A stretch of 64,000 nucleotides of DNA, from the NCBI GenBank assembly GCA_963971535.1, contig OZ020587.1, forward strand, positions 155,579,668 through 155,643,667, written 5' to 3'. This document shows, piece by piece, positions 9,280 through 20,487 of this stretch. This DNA is from Notolepis coatsorum. Its lineage: Eukaryota > Chordata > Actinopteri > Aulopiformes > Paralepididae. Each line of letters starts with the position of its first letter. The first letter of the stretch is position 1. Under the pieces are notes generated by a model that saw only the letters and a program-made list of their open reading frames with translations, had not been told where the DNA came from and did no database searches. The position numbers were made by a program, and so were the translations under genes.

Positions 9280-12095
9280 TTTATGTGGTTAAAGTGGTGT
9301 GTGGTCCAGTTATGCTGCTCTGATTAAAGGTCATGTTAAAGTGGTGTGTGGTCCAGTTATGCTGCTCTGATTAAAGGTTGTGTTAAAGTGGTACGTGGTC
9401 CAGTTATGCTGCTCTGATTAAATGTTATGTTAAAGTGGTATGTGGTCCAGTTATGCTGCTCTGATTAAAGGTTATGTTAAAGTGGTATGTGGTCCAGTTA
9501 TGCTGCTCTGATTAAAGGTTATATTAAAGTGGTATGTGGTCCAGTTATGCTGCTCTGATTAAAGGTTATGTTAAAGTGGTGTGTGGTCCAGTTATGCTGC
9601 TCTGCTTAAAGGTTGTGTTAAAGTGGTATGTGGTCCAGTTATGCTGCTCTGATTAAAGGTCATGTTAAAGTGGTATGTGGTCCAGTTATGCTGCTCTGAT
9701 TAAAGGTCATGTTAAAGTGGTATGTGGTCCAGTTATGCTGCTCTGATTAAAGGTCATGTTAAAGTGGTATGTGGTCCAGTTATGCTGCTCTGATTAAAGG
9801 TTATGTTAAAGTGGTATGTGGTCCAGTTATGGTGCTCTGATTAAAGGTCATGTTAAAGTAGTATGTGGTCCAGTTATGCTGCTCTGATTAAAGGTTATGT
9901 TAAAGTGGTATGTGGTCCAGTTATGCTGCTCTGATTAAAGGGCATGTTAAAGTGGTATGTGGTCCAGTTATGCTGCTCTGATTAAAGGTCATGTTAAAGT
10001 GGTGTGTGGTCCAGTTATGCTGCTCTGATTAAAGGTTGTGTTAAAGTGGTACGTGGTCCAGTTATGCTGCTCTGATTAAATGTTATGTTAAAGTGGTATG
10101 TGGTCCAGTTATGCTGCTCTGATTAAAGGTTATGTTAAAGTGGTATGTGGTCCAGTTATGCTGCTCTGATTAAAGGTTATATTAAAGTGGTATGTGGTCC
10201 AGTTATGCTGCTCTGATTAAAGGTTATGTTAAAGTGGTGTGTGGTCCAGTTATGCTGCTCTGCTTAAAGGTTGTGTTAAAGTGGTATGTGGTCCAGTTAT
10301 GCTGCTCTGATTAAAGGTCATGTTAAAGTGGTATGTGGTCCAGTTATGCTGCTCTGATTAAAGGTCATGTTAAAGTGGTATGTGGTCCAGTTATGCTGCT
10401 CTGATTAAAGGTCATGTTAAAGTGGTATGTGGTCCAGTTATGCTGCTCTGATTAAAGGTTATGTTAAAGTGGTATGTGGTCCAGTTATGGTGCTCTGATT
10501 AAAGGTCATGTTAAAGTGATATGTGGTCCAGTTATGCTGCTCTGATTAAAGGTTATGTTAAAGTGGTATGTGGTCCAGTTATGCTGCTCTGATTAAAGGG
10601 CATGTTAAAGTGGTATGTGGTCCAGTTATGCTGCTCTGATTAAAGGTCATGTTAAAGTGGTATGTGGTCCAGTTATGCTGCTCTGATTAAAGGTCATGTT
10701 AAAGTGGTATGTGGTCCAGTTATGCTGCTCTGATTAAAGGTTATGTTAAAGTGGTATGTGGTCCAGTTATGTTGCTATGATTAAAGGTTATGTTAAAGTG
10801 GTATGTGGTCCAGTTATGCTGCTGTGATTAAAGGTCATGTTAAAGTGGTATGTGGTCCAGTTATGCTGCTCTGATTAAAGGTTATGTTAAAGTGGTATGT
10901 GGTCCAGTTATGCTGCTCTGATTAAAGGTCATGTTAAAGTGGTATGTGATCCAGTTATGCTGTTCTGATTAAAGGTCATGTTAAAGTGGTACATGGTCCA
11001 GTTATGCTGCTGATTAAAGGTTATGTTAAAGTGGTATGTGGTCCAGTTATGCTGCTCTGATTAAAGGGCATGTTAAAGTGGTACATGGTCCAGTTATGCT
11101 TCTCTGATTAAAGGTTATGTTAAAGTGGTATGTGGTCCAGTTATGCTGCTCTGATTAAAGGTTATGTTAAAGTGGTATGTGGTCCAGTTATGCTGCTGAT
11201 TAAAGGTTATGTTAAAGTGGTACGTGGTCCAGTTATGCTGCTCTGATTAAAGGTCATGTTAAAGTGGTATGTGATCCAGTTATGCTGCTCTGATTAAAGG
11301 TCATGTTAAAGTGGTCCATGGTCCAGTTATGCTGCTGATTAAAGGTTATGTTAAAGTGGTATGTGGTCCAGTTATGCTGCTCTGATTAAAGGGCATGTTA
11401 AAGTGGTACATGGTCCAGTTATGCTCCTCTGATTAAAGGTTATGTTAAAGTGGTATGTGGTCCAGTTATGCTGCTCTGATTAAAGGTTATGTTAAAGTGG
11501 TATGTGGTCCAGTTATGCTGCTCTGATTAAAGGTCAGATTAAAGTGGTGTGTGGTCCAGTTATGCTGCTCTGATTAAAGGTTATGTTAAAGTGGTATGTG
11601 GTCCAGTTATGCCGCTCTGATTAAAGGTCATGTTAAAGTGGTATGTGGTCCAGTTATACCGCTCTGATTAAAGGTCATGTTAAAGTGGTATGTGATCCAG
11701 TTATGCTGCTCTGATTAAAGGTCATGTTAAAGTGGTACATGGTCCAGTTCTGCTGCTGATTAAAGGTTATGTTAAAGTGGCATGTGGTCCAGTTATACCG
11801 CTCTGATTAAAGGTCATGTTAAAGTGGTGTGTGGTCCAGTTATGCTGCTCTGATTAAAGGTCATGTTAAAGTGGTGTGTGGTCCAGTTATGCTGCTCTGA
11901 TTAAATGCCGTGTTAAAGTGGTATGTGGTCCAGTTATGCTGCTCTGATTAAAGGTCATGTTAAAGTGGTATGTGGTCCAGTTATGCTGCTCTGATTAAAG
12001 GTTATGTTAAAGTGGTATGTGGTCCAGTTATGCTGCTCTGATTAAAGGTTATGTTAAAGTGGTGTGTGGTCCAGTTATGCTACTCTGATTACGTC
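9280..12095. repeat. 47-bp minisatellite, about 60 copies, with higher-order structure
   Basis: The unit reads 'gttaaagtggtatgtggtcc' 'agttatgctgctctgattaa' 'aggtcat'. Rare variants recur at a fixed offset of 658 bp (14 units): gtacgtgg at 9391/10049, atattaaag at 9521/10179, tctgcttaaa at 9601/10259. The left part is therefore a 14-unit block duplicated in tandem. A second, ~325-bp block pair, marked by 'gtgatccag' at about 10946 and 11271, lies further right. It fills most of the 3.4 kb intron between exons F and G. Confidence 0.97.
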
Positions 12096-12468
12096 CTCTT
12101 GAAGTCTCAAATCTGAAATACATCATCTTCATACATTTATGCCACATTTCTATGCAATTTTTTTCCCTTCAAAGTAACTAGTAACTGATGGGTTCAGATA
12201 AATGTAGTGGAGTAAAAGTAGAAAGTTCCCTAAAATGAAAATACTCAGCAGCATCATCGTTATTGTTAATTTGCGCATGTGGGTCAGTTCAGGAGTGGAG
12301 ACCAGTTCACACTGGAATCTGATATTGACCACATTTATAAAATAATGTGAACAGCCAAACAAAAACAAAACAAAAAATCTGATCAGAGCAATGAATCAGA
12401 ATTGAGCACTAAGGCCTGCAGTGTGAACGCAGCCTAAGTTCAAAGGGTTCAAAGGTCAAACACCTTAC

Positions 12469-12546
12469 CTGCACATGTCTCTGTGTTCTTTAACGTTCCA
12501 GTTGTACTCTCCTTTACTCACCAGCTCAAAGAACGTGGTTCTGTTC
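12469..12546 (-). CDS. pde11a: PDE11A exon F (catalytic domain)
   Basis: 78 bp: one base completing Glu from exon E, 25 codons NRTTFFELVSKGEYNWN then VKEHRDMC, and two bases of the next Arg codon. Acceptor TTTAG|GAACAG, donor AG|GTAAGG. FFELVSKGEYxWN is PDE11A-specific; mammals have RRTEFFELVSKGEYDWNIKNHRD. The phase fits both neighbours exactly. Confidence 0.95.
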
Positions 12547-12656
12547 CTAAAGGAGAACCAAGAACACTGTCATTATTGCTACAGAACATTATTATAGATT
12601 ATAGATATATTATATGAATAATTGAACCAAAACACAATTAAATGTACACCCAGTGT

Positions 12657-13073
12657 TAAAGGGGCGAATCACTCCAAAAACAATGCTGATTTATTTTGCA
12701 CATAATCTCTCACACACCCAAAAACTCTAGTTGCACAAATTAATTTAGTTTGAAAGTTATCAATAGTAAATTAGTTTGAATATGGCCACCAGTGATGTCA
12801 TCGGGGACATTGGATCCTTGTGTTGTGTTAATTACAGCTCAATGAAATGATAAGGTAGCGGTCCCTCTAAGACAAGGTGTTGCTATTCTTTCCATCATTT
12901 CATGGAGCTGTAATTAACAACACAGGGATTCAACGTCACTGGTGGCCATATTCAACCTCATTTACTCTCAATAACCGTCAAACTAAATGAATGTCTGATT
13001 AGAGTTTTTGGATGTGTGTGAGATTATGTGCAAAATAAATCAGCATTGATTTTTGGTGAAGTGCCCCTTTAAG
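12657..13073. mobile_element. Foldback MITE with ~200-bp arms and TTAA flanks
   Basis: The two halves are reverse complements over nearly their whole length. Shared blocks in each arm include 'aatgctgatttattttgcac', 'acacacccaaaaactcta', 'aatatggccaccagtga' and 'ttaattacagct'. The ends read TTAA|AGGGGC and GCCCCT|TTAA, as expected for insertion at TTAA (piggyBac-like behaviour). No coding capacity. Arm divergence of perhaps 10-15 percent indicates some age. Confidence 0.75.
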
Positions 13074-13440
13074 AAGTAGTGGTTTATCACTGCATATCCA
13101 CATGCTGCTCCCCAATCTGCTGCTCCCCAAGCTACTGCTACTGCTCCCAATAAGAATGTGTTCTTAGTCAACCTGCCCGGTTAAATAAAGGTTCCGAACA
13201 ATAAAGGTTCTAACAATTCTCGAGATGTAATTGAATAAATATAATGAATGTGGAGCCAATATCAGAAACTACCTCCAAACAACACTGCATCATATTATAG
13301 GAATAACACTGATGGTTATTCATGCAGGTGTAAGGAGCATTCAAGCCACAGGGGGGCGGTGTAGGCTAGAAGATTTCCTGAGCAGGCAGGTTGTGAACAG
13401 TAGCAGTGTAACCCCTCTCCAAGCTCTCAGCTCTACAGTC
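13074..13440. other. Unassigned intron E-F sequence with LINE-like tail
   Basis: 'ctgcccggttaaataaaggt' at about 13166 resembles the tail at 14480 and is probably the end of a small LINE copy. Nothing else is recognisable. Confidence 0.45.
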
Positions 13441-13850
13441 CTCATCTCCCATCTTCTATGTCCCACCTCTCTGCACCCACCTCCGCTCACCACCTCCTCC
13501 CATCTCCTCTCACCTCCTCCCACCTCCTCTCACCTCCTCTCACCTCCTCCCATCTCCTCTCACCTCCTCCCACCTCCTCCCATCTCCTCTCACCTCCTCC
13601 CACCTCCTCCCATCTCCTCTCACCTCCTCCCACCTCCTCCCATCTCGTCTCACCACCTCCTCACATCTCCCACCTCCTCTCACCATCTCCCACCTCCTCC
13701 CACCTCCTCCCAGCTCCTCCCCCCTCCTCTCACCACCTCCCACCTCCTCCCCCCTCCTCTCACCACCTCCCACCTCCTCCCACCTCCTCTCACCACCTCC
13801 CACCTCCTCCCACCTCCCAGGTCACACCTCCCACATCCCGACTCTCTGCT
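13441..13850. repeat. Pyrimidine-rich minisatellite (cacctcctcccatctcctct)n
   Basis: Units of 10-20 bases built from cacctcctc, catctcctc and caccacctc. The Pro/Ser/His-rich and Gly/Arg/Glu-rich frames across it are compositional. Such a homopurine/homopyrimidine tract can form triplex DNA. Confidence 0.92.
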
Positions 13851-14164
13851 CCCAGATTCCACCAGTCAACTCCGATCCATCATCTCTAATGAAGCCCGTC
13901 GTAAAAAACAGTGAACGAGAGCGCGGGAGGCGTCCTCCTGACTCCATATGTTGCACGATGAATAAGTCAGTACGTTAGAACCAGCCCCCCCCCCCGGTCC
14001 CACGGGCACGATGATGACTGCTGCCTGCCGAGGACTTCATACGCCACTAGATGCTATTTCTAATTCAAACGAAATGCATGTTCTAACAGGAGCTGTTTTT
14101 TTCTTTTCTTCTTTTCTTTGGAGCATATAGTGGTCCTGGGGTTGCTCTCGACGGGGTAAAGCGT

Positions 14165-14270
14165 GGCACGAACACTGCCACTGGCGCTATGCATACTAGA
14201 AAACACTGCCACCGGGGCCATGCATACCAGAAAACAATGCCAGTGGGGCTATGCATACTTAAAGAATGCA
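14165..14270. repeat. Three copies of a ~36-bp repeat
   Basis: 'gccactggcgctatgcatac' followed by 'tagaaaacact' recurs at about 14177, 14209 and 14240 with a few substitutions. Confidence 0.7.
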
Positions 14271-14299
14271 TCTACCATTTTGGACACACCCACAATCCA

Positions 14300-14515
14300 A
14301 GATGGCAGCAAGTGTGTTTTGTCCAGCGTTTGTTTTTAATATCCTTTTATTCTGACCATTTTGTAACGTTACTTTTATCTGTAATGTCTATTATGTGTGT
14401 ATGTTGAAACTTTGTGTTGCTGCTATTCTTGGCCAGGTCTCCCTTGTAAAAGAGATCCTGGATCTCAATTGGGACAAACCTGGTTAAATAAAGGCTAAAT
14501 AAATAAAATATACTG
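14300..14515 (+). mobile_element. LINE-type 3' tail
   Basis: 'cttggccaggtctcccttgt' ... 'ggttaaataaaggctaaata' is a very common vertebrate LINE 3' end. 5' truncated, no frame retained. Confidence 0.55.
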
Positions 14516-14639
14516 TATCTATGGTAAGTGTAAGGCACTTTGGATAAAAACAACACATCCACCGAATACCAATGGGATCTGTATCGTACATTTTGTTATT
14601 CAAATTTCATATAGTATAATATCTACTTCCTGATCTGCA

Positions 14640-14960
14640 ATGCACACTTTTTTTTAGAACTGTATATAGTAATCTTTATTTTAGTCATCTTATTTTATTC
14701 TACGCTAAATTTATTGTATTGCACTGTACACTTTTTAGAACTGTATATATAGTAATCTTTATTTTAGTCATCTTATTTTATTCTATGCTAAATTTATTGT
14801 ATTGCACTGTACAATTTTTAGAACTGTATATAGTAATCTTTATTTTAGTCATCTTATTTTATTCTACGCTAAATCTATTGTATTGCACTGTACACTTTTT
14901 AGAACTGTATATAGTAATCTTTATTTTAGTCATCTTATTTTATTCTATGCTAAAATTACT
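14640..14960. repeat. 81-bp tandem repeat, four copies
   Basis: 'attgcactgtacacttttta' starts at 14718, 14801 and 14882, with a fourth diverged copy at about 14638. The spacing is 81-83 bp; the two-base difference comes from a tatata variant. Confidence 0.92.
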
Positions 14961-15269
14961 GTATTTTTATTATTATTGGAAGCTGCTATAGTCGAGGGAC
15001 CACAATAAATAGATTTTCACTCTTCTTGCTGTAAAGTACTGAAATAAGTGACAATAAAGGAATCTATAATATATATATATATATATGTATTCTCACCTGT
15101 CTGTACTTACCTGCACATTGTCCTTTACTATATCTATATCTGTACATATCCTACTCTTACTAGTTACGCTGCTGGCCAGTAGTAGTCATACTGTCTTTAT
15201 TTATTATACTACAACTCTGTACATACATCTGATTAGCAATACACAAACATTGTATATTACTATTGCACA

Positions 15270-15700
15270 AATCATGTTAAACCCAGATTCGGCTCAAACA
15301 AGGGACTAAACACGTTTTCGCAATTATGCCACATCAATGTGGAACGCCCTACCCAAAGCTGTAAAATAATGTAAATCACTACCCACTTTCAAAACCACTC
15401 TCAAAGAACACCTACGGGAGACTGCAATTCGAAACTGGCCCCTGCAAATGTCCTAACCCAACCCCCTCCAATGTACAGTAAATGACCAAGTATGGCTTTG
15501 TCAATATTCCAATGTACAGTTTCTACGTAAAATGTATATACTCTCTTTTCTGGACTCTTTTTGTATCACAAACAGTACTGTATTTGTAAATCTGGTATGT
15601 CATAAATGTATAGATGTAGCAGTACTGTCTATCTGTATGTCATGTATGTCATATATGTTACGATGAATTGAAAATGGGGGACCCTGATGTAAACAAGACG
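15270..15700 (+). mobile_element. LINE fragment: RT C-terminus plus 3' UTR
   Basis: The sequence from 'cccagattcggctcaaacaa' through 'ctacgggagactgcaattc' is nearly the same as 57262-57420, where it encodes MWNALPKAV and LPTFKTTLKEHLRE. That pattern (WN.LP ... FK..LK..L) ends many LINE reverse-transcriptase proteins. This copy is broken by substitutions. Confidence 0.65.
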
Positions 15701-15789
15701 AAAGTCTTTCTCTGGTCTGCATCCCCTTAACAATTGTGTGTATTGAGCTGTACTGTACTGTACCCATTCTGCAATCTGTTCATAAAGTT

Positions 15790-15827
<38 letters not shown>

Positions 15828-15846
15828 TCAATCAATCAATCAATCA
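15790..15846. repeat. (CAAT)n microsatellite
   Basis: About 14 caat units with one ttcaat interruption, directly following a 'gttcataaagttttcaa' LINE-like tail. Confidence 0.95.
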
Positions 15847-16119
15847 CTTTACTGTTACATCTGCACTCTGGTTGGACGCCAAACTTATTTTTGTCGTACA
15901 GTACTTGTGCTGCATGATGACAATACATTTGAAATGTAATCTAATTCTCATTCTCACGCGAGTACAGTGTTTCAACCCGAACAGGAACAATTATATGGTC
16001 AGATATAAATGTTTAGTGTTTAGATCGACTTTCTTTTTCATTTCATTCGGAGCGAAAACAGTCCATCTCCATGAACACGCGCTGGAGTGCGCTGGATTAT
16101 TATCATTATAATCTTTTTT

Positions 16120-16544
16120 AGGGATGTCCGATATTATCGGCCTACCGATATTATCGGCCGATATCGGCATTAAAATGTGATATCGGAAAATATCGGTATC
16201 GGTTTTCAATTTTTTTTATTTTTTTTTTACATTTCTATAACCTTTATTTACCCAGGCAAGCAAGTAAGAACAAATTATTATTTTATTTATTGTCAAAGTA
16301 TGCATAATGTTGTGTTAATTACATGACAAGAGATATGTAATCGCTGCTGTCGGGACAAAACCTCATAATTCCATTTTTTGAATTTTTTTTTATTATATAA
16401 ATCAACTCCGTAGATCATCCTCCATACGTGTGTGTGGGTTTTACAAAGTTTAAACAATGGGAGGGGGGGGGGGTCGGGGAACCCTGCATATATCGGTATC
16501 GGTTGATATCGGTATCAGAAATTAAGCCAATATCGAGCATCCCA
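16120..16544. mobile_element. hAT-like MITE rich in 'atatcggtatcgg'
   Basis: The left end is TAGGGATGTCCGATATT; the right end in reverse complement is TTGGGATGCTCGATATTGG. Subterminal 'tatcggtatcggtt' occurs at both ends. The flanks atcttttt and aatttttt match at 6 of 8 bases, consistent with a worn 8-bp duplication. It lies 70 bases from exon E on its donor side. Confidence 0.7.
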
Positions 16545-16613
16545 AATTTTTTTCAATCTCGGACGCCAAACTCATAACTCAAACATACTGGAAGATGATC
16601 GTCACATACGTAC

Positions 16614-16714
16614 TCGAAGTAAAGCGTGAGGTCTGTGGCCAGAATGGACTGCTTCAGTAGCTGCATGAGGTCCCCGTATTCTCTGGAGGAGAGGTTGGAG
16701 AAGATGTTATGGCC
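16614..16714 (-). CDS. pde11a: PDE11A exon E (catalytic domain, metal-binding Asp)
   Basis: 101 bp: 33 codons GHNIFSNLSSREYGDLMQLL then KQSILATDLTLYF, plus two bases of Glu. Acceptor CTACAG|GGCCAT. The donor is placed at GA|GTACGT because that phase joins exon F as Glu-Asn-Arg-Thr-Thr-Phe-Phe-Glu, matching the family; the later GTATGT would not. ILATDL carries the invariant aspartate of the HD-type metal site. On the coding strand the acceptor is preceded by a (CT)n tract that contains two copies of the acceptor itself. Confidence 0.96.
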
Positions 16715-16725
16715 CTGTAGTGTAG

Positions 16726-17061
<336 letters not shown>

Positions 17062-17065
<4 letters not shown>

Positions 17066-18230
17066 ATTTTTATAAAAACTTTATTCTTTACTAAAATTAC
17101 ACAAGATGCAACAAAACGTTCAAAAATAAAATACTCTACAACTCAAAACCAAAACAAACAAAACAAACAAAAAAAACAACAAACACAAAACAAAACAAAA
17201 CAAAACAAAACACACAAAAATAGAACAAACAAACAAAAAAATCAATTAGGGACAATGATGCTGAACCGAACCAAATTGTCACTTGAAATTTTCCCCCACA
17301 GGGAAAAAAGATAACTAAACGATCCAAAGTTCTGGGCGTATCAGAGAGAGAGACACCGGAGAGGCACTGTAGAAACCGTTGTCCTGAGAAGAGCGTCTCT
17401 AGCTTCACCCTTCCCCCGCGTGGTACAACACATCAGGCCTTTGTGCGTGTCCGACAGACTCCAGTCAAAACTTATCCCGTGGATAAACAAGGCCGCCCTT
17501 ACAGCTGACCATCCTCCTTCAGCCCCATCACATTTGCTCCTACCGTCCACCAGTCTTATATCACATGGCATCGATGATGTCGGGGCCGAAAACAGAGCAT
17601 AGGGATCGAGCTGCACTCTGGACCGACATCCCCATCAGACAGTATGTCACCCTCGCCTCCCCGTCCGAGGCCGCCTTTTCCTCCCTGGTTCAGATGCCGC
17701 TCCAACATCACCTCCCACTCCCCCGTGCGGAGATTGGCAGCCCTCAGTGACTTCTCATCGAGCATTCTGATTCGAGAGCTCAAAGCCCTAATGAAACCCA
17801 TTCCGAACATCGGGTAGAAATTAACCAGCAAAGTCCTCTTCACCATCACCCTCCAAGGCTGAATCAGGAAACCGTTTATTTCGGCGTAGACCGCGATGAG
17901 CCCCACAGTCATACCTTCCAACCCTTGAACAAGGTACCGGTGCCGGTAACATACAAAGACGGCAGAGACAACATCCCCCATGACGACTCTGCTGAAAATT
18001 CTGCCGAAGGAGTAATGCGTGGCCTCCCCATCGGGCATGAAAACGATACGCCCCGCTCCTGTCTCTGAATCCTCCATAGTCCCAGTCCTCATAAAATTCC
18101 ACAAAAGTATAAGAGTATATGAGATGAACAAAAAAGTCTCAGCCTCCTTTCCCCGGTATCAGGACACCTTGAAAAGTCCAGCCCCAAGTGACACCACACC
18201 AGTCCCTTCAATAAAAAAAACTCTCATTTA

Positions 18231-18261
<31 letters not shown>

Positions 18262-19083
18262 CTACACCGATTCTCCACTCCAGTCCTCCACACTGGGGCC
18301 CTGCATCACCTTCTGCACATCTTTCTCATCCTGTATATATCTTTGTCAACAAAACGACCATCTCCTTTAAACCTCATATGTTCCTTTGCTGCTGCAACAA
18401 ACAAAACTTTATCTGAAAAAAATCTTCACCTCTACACTCTTTCTGTTCTTTGTCAACTTTAAAAAACAGTTTCATTGCATCTAGTGAATAGAATAACCAT
18501 CTTCCTCATATTTATCATCACTATCCACAACCATCTCTGCCCATAAACGCCCCTGTGTACTCTGCGTACTGCTAAGTTCTTCCGTCACACCTGTCTTCTT
18601 AGCTTGAGAGCTCGACACCCCAACTACCTCAACCTTCCTCTTCTGCCTAGCAACCCCCACCCCGCGTCCCCCCTCCCCCATGTCAATATCCTCTACTTCC
18701 TCCACCCTGACCCCCTCAACATCTACAGCTACCCCAGGTACACTCCCCACATCTGTAATCCTTCCCGCCACGACCCCCCCCCCACATTTTCACCCCCACC
18801 ATCTTCTCTTTGCATTACAACAGTTCCACTTGCCCCCCCCCCTCATTTTCAACCCCTTTTCCTGTCCCTTGTGTCTCAACAGATCCACCCTCCACCTCTG
18901 TAATCCTTCCTGCCACGTCCCCCCCCCCCCCCCCCCTCATTTTCATCCCCAGCAACTGTCCTTAGTATATCAACAGGTCCATCTGCCCCATATATTACAA
19001 CAGGTCCCCTTGCCACCTCTGCAATCCCTCCTGCCACGACCCCCCCCCCCTCATTTTCATCCCAGCATCTGGCCTTTGTTCTT
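17062..19083 (-). mobile_element. Tx1/L1-like LINE fragment
   Basis: In reverse complement the element ends 'aataaagtttttataaaaat' 'caaatc' at 17062, a LINE polyadenylation end. Further 5' (18481-18771) is an acidic/basic frame ending SDDKYEEDGYSIH that resembles the C-terminal tail of Tx1-type ORF1 proteins, with degraded continuation near 18300-18480 (RMRKMC-like words). A 191-codon open frame at 17556-18131 has no family resemblance I can name. Near 18650-19083 the sequence is a C-rich repeat of ~60-70 bp units ('cctcattttcatccc', 'caacaggtcc') running into the assembly gap. Confidence 0.5.
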
Positions 19084-19093
19084 CAACAGGTCC

Positions 19094-19293
19094 NNNNNNN
19101 NNNNNNNNNNNNNNNNNNNNNNNNNNNNNNNNNNNNNNNNNNNNNNNNNNNNNNNNNNNNNNNNNNNNNNNNNNNNNNNNNNNNNNNNNNNNNNNNNNNN
19201 NNNNNNNNNNNNNNNNNNNNNNNNNNNNNNNNNNNNNNNNNNNNNNNNNNNNNNNNNNNNNNNNNNNNNNNNNNNNNNNNNNNNNNNNNNNNN
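19094..19293. other. Assembly gap (200 N)
   Basis: Exactly 200 unknown bases, a conventional placeholder size. It lies between a C-rich tandem repeat and a TIR-bearing element, so true length and content are unknown. Confidence 0.99.
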
Positions 19294-19872
19294 AGGCACG
19301 TGACGCGCAACTTTCTCTGCCGCGCGGCACGCTCCGCGGAGCGGAGCGGCAGAGCTTGCGGAATTATGTCACCGCCCTAATCCGCCATGATTTTCATTCG
19401 GCGCTTCAGCTCACCTGGCAGAGCAGCGGTCCTGCGGTCCTGCGGTCCGTTCTTGACGAGTTCGAATCCCATAAATTTTTTTTTTAATGTGTTTTTTTTT
19501 TTAACGTGTATTCTTTCGCCGGTTAAGGTTAGGCATGGTTAAGGTTAAGGTTAAGGTTAGGCATTGTTTCGGAGTTGGTTAAGGTTAGAACGGTTAAGTT
19601 TAGGCGCTGTTAAGGAGCTGGTTAATGTTAGAGTTTGTCTTAGAGAATGGCAATATTCTTTCTATGGTTAAGGTTAGGCATGGTTAAGGTTAAGGTTAAG
19701 GTTAGGCATTGTTTCGGAGTTGGTTAAGGTTAGAACGGTTAAGTTTAGGCGCTGTTAAGGAGCTGGTTAAGGTTAGAGTTTGTGTTAGAGAATGGCAATA
19801 GACAGCCTATTTCCGCGCGACAGCTCTCAGCAGCCTCGTTGCGCGTCCTGAGTTTGCCGCGTCACGTGCCTG
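19294..19872. mobile_element. TIR element with internal tRNA-like core and duplicated GGTTAAGG block
   Basis: The left end AGGCACGTGACGCGCAACT (flush with the gap) matches the reverse complement of the right end, AGGCACGTGACGCGGCAAACT. Inside are a tRNA-like segment (separate entry) and a ~153-bp direct duplication (about 19519-19660 and 19672-19805; markers 'ggcattgtttcggagttggt', 'taagtttaggcgctgttaag'). It looks like a non-autonomous DNA element; its left flank is hidden by the gap. Confidence 0.55.
19400..19486 (+). other. tRNA-like pol III promoter segment
   Basis: 'cagctcacctggcagagc' (about 19407) resembles a tRNA A box/D arm. 'gttcgaatccc' (19460-19470) is a perfect B box/T loop. The spacing is about 50 bases and a T run at 19476-19484 could terminate pol III. 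The anticodon region (tcctgcggtcc repeated) does not fold as a good tRNA, so I read it as a tRNA-derived SINE-like core, not a functional tRNA. Confidence 0.5.
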
Positions 19873-19943
19873 TCAGGGCCAATCAGGCCTACCCCGGAAG
19901 TAACTTACAGTTGCGGAACGGGTACAGGCGACCGGGGGACACA

Positions 19944-20370
19944 ATGGAGGAGAGAGGAGGGGGGGAGGAAGGTGGGGAGGGGGAGGAGGGGGAGAGAGGA
20001 GGAGGAGGAAGGGGGGAGGAGGGTGTCTTCAGGGGACCGGGGGACAAAATGGAGGAGAGAGGAGGGGGGGAGGAGGGTGGGGAGGAGGAGGAGGAGGAGG
20101 GGGAGGAGAGAGGAGGAGGGGAGGAGGAGGGGGAAAGAGGAGGAGGAGAGAGGAGGAGGGGGAGGAGAGAGGAGGAGAGGAGGAGGAGGGGGGAAAGAGG
20201 AGGAGGAGGGGGAGGAAGGGGGGAGGATAGAGGAGGAGAGAGGAGGAGGAGGGGAAGGAGGAGGGGGAGGAAGGGGGAGGAGAGAGGAGGGGGGGAGGAG
20301 GAGGGGGAGGGGGAGGAGGAGGAGGGGAGGAGGAGGAGGGGGAGGAGAGAGGAGGAGGAGGTAGAAGGAT
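19944..20370. repeat. (GGA)n-rich minisatellite
   Basis: Purine-only tract of ggaggagaggagg-type units with two copies of 'gaccgggggacaaaatggag' (19930, 20036). The Arg/Gly/Glu-rich and Pro/Ser/Leu-rich frames are compositional. G-quadruplex and triplex formation are both plausible. Confidence 0.93.
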
Positions 20371-20487
20371 ATAACAACTTCCACGTTCACACTGTAAGTG
20401 AAAGTGGCCAAAATCTCCACATTTCTTTGCTCATATGTGACTCAGATCTGATGTTTTCAGGACAGTGTGAACGATACAAAATCCCAT

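Noticed and set aside
13231-13914. 227-codon Pro/Ser/His-rich frame
   Set aside because: It is a pyrimidine minisatellite read in several frames.
17556-18131. 191-codon minus-strand frame as a host gene
   Set aside because: It lies inside a LINE-like segment with a LINE 3' end downstream and shows no family motif. It is kept only as part of that element.
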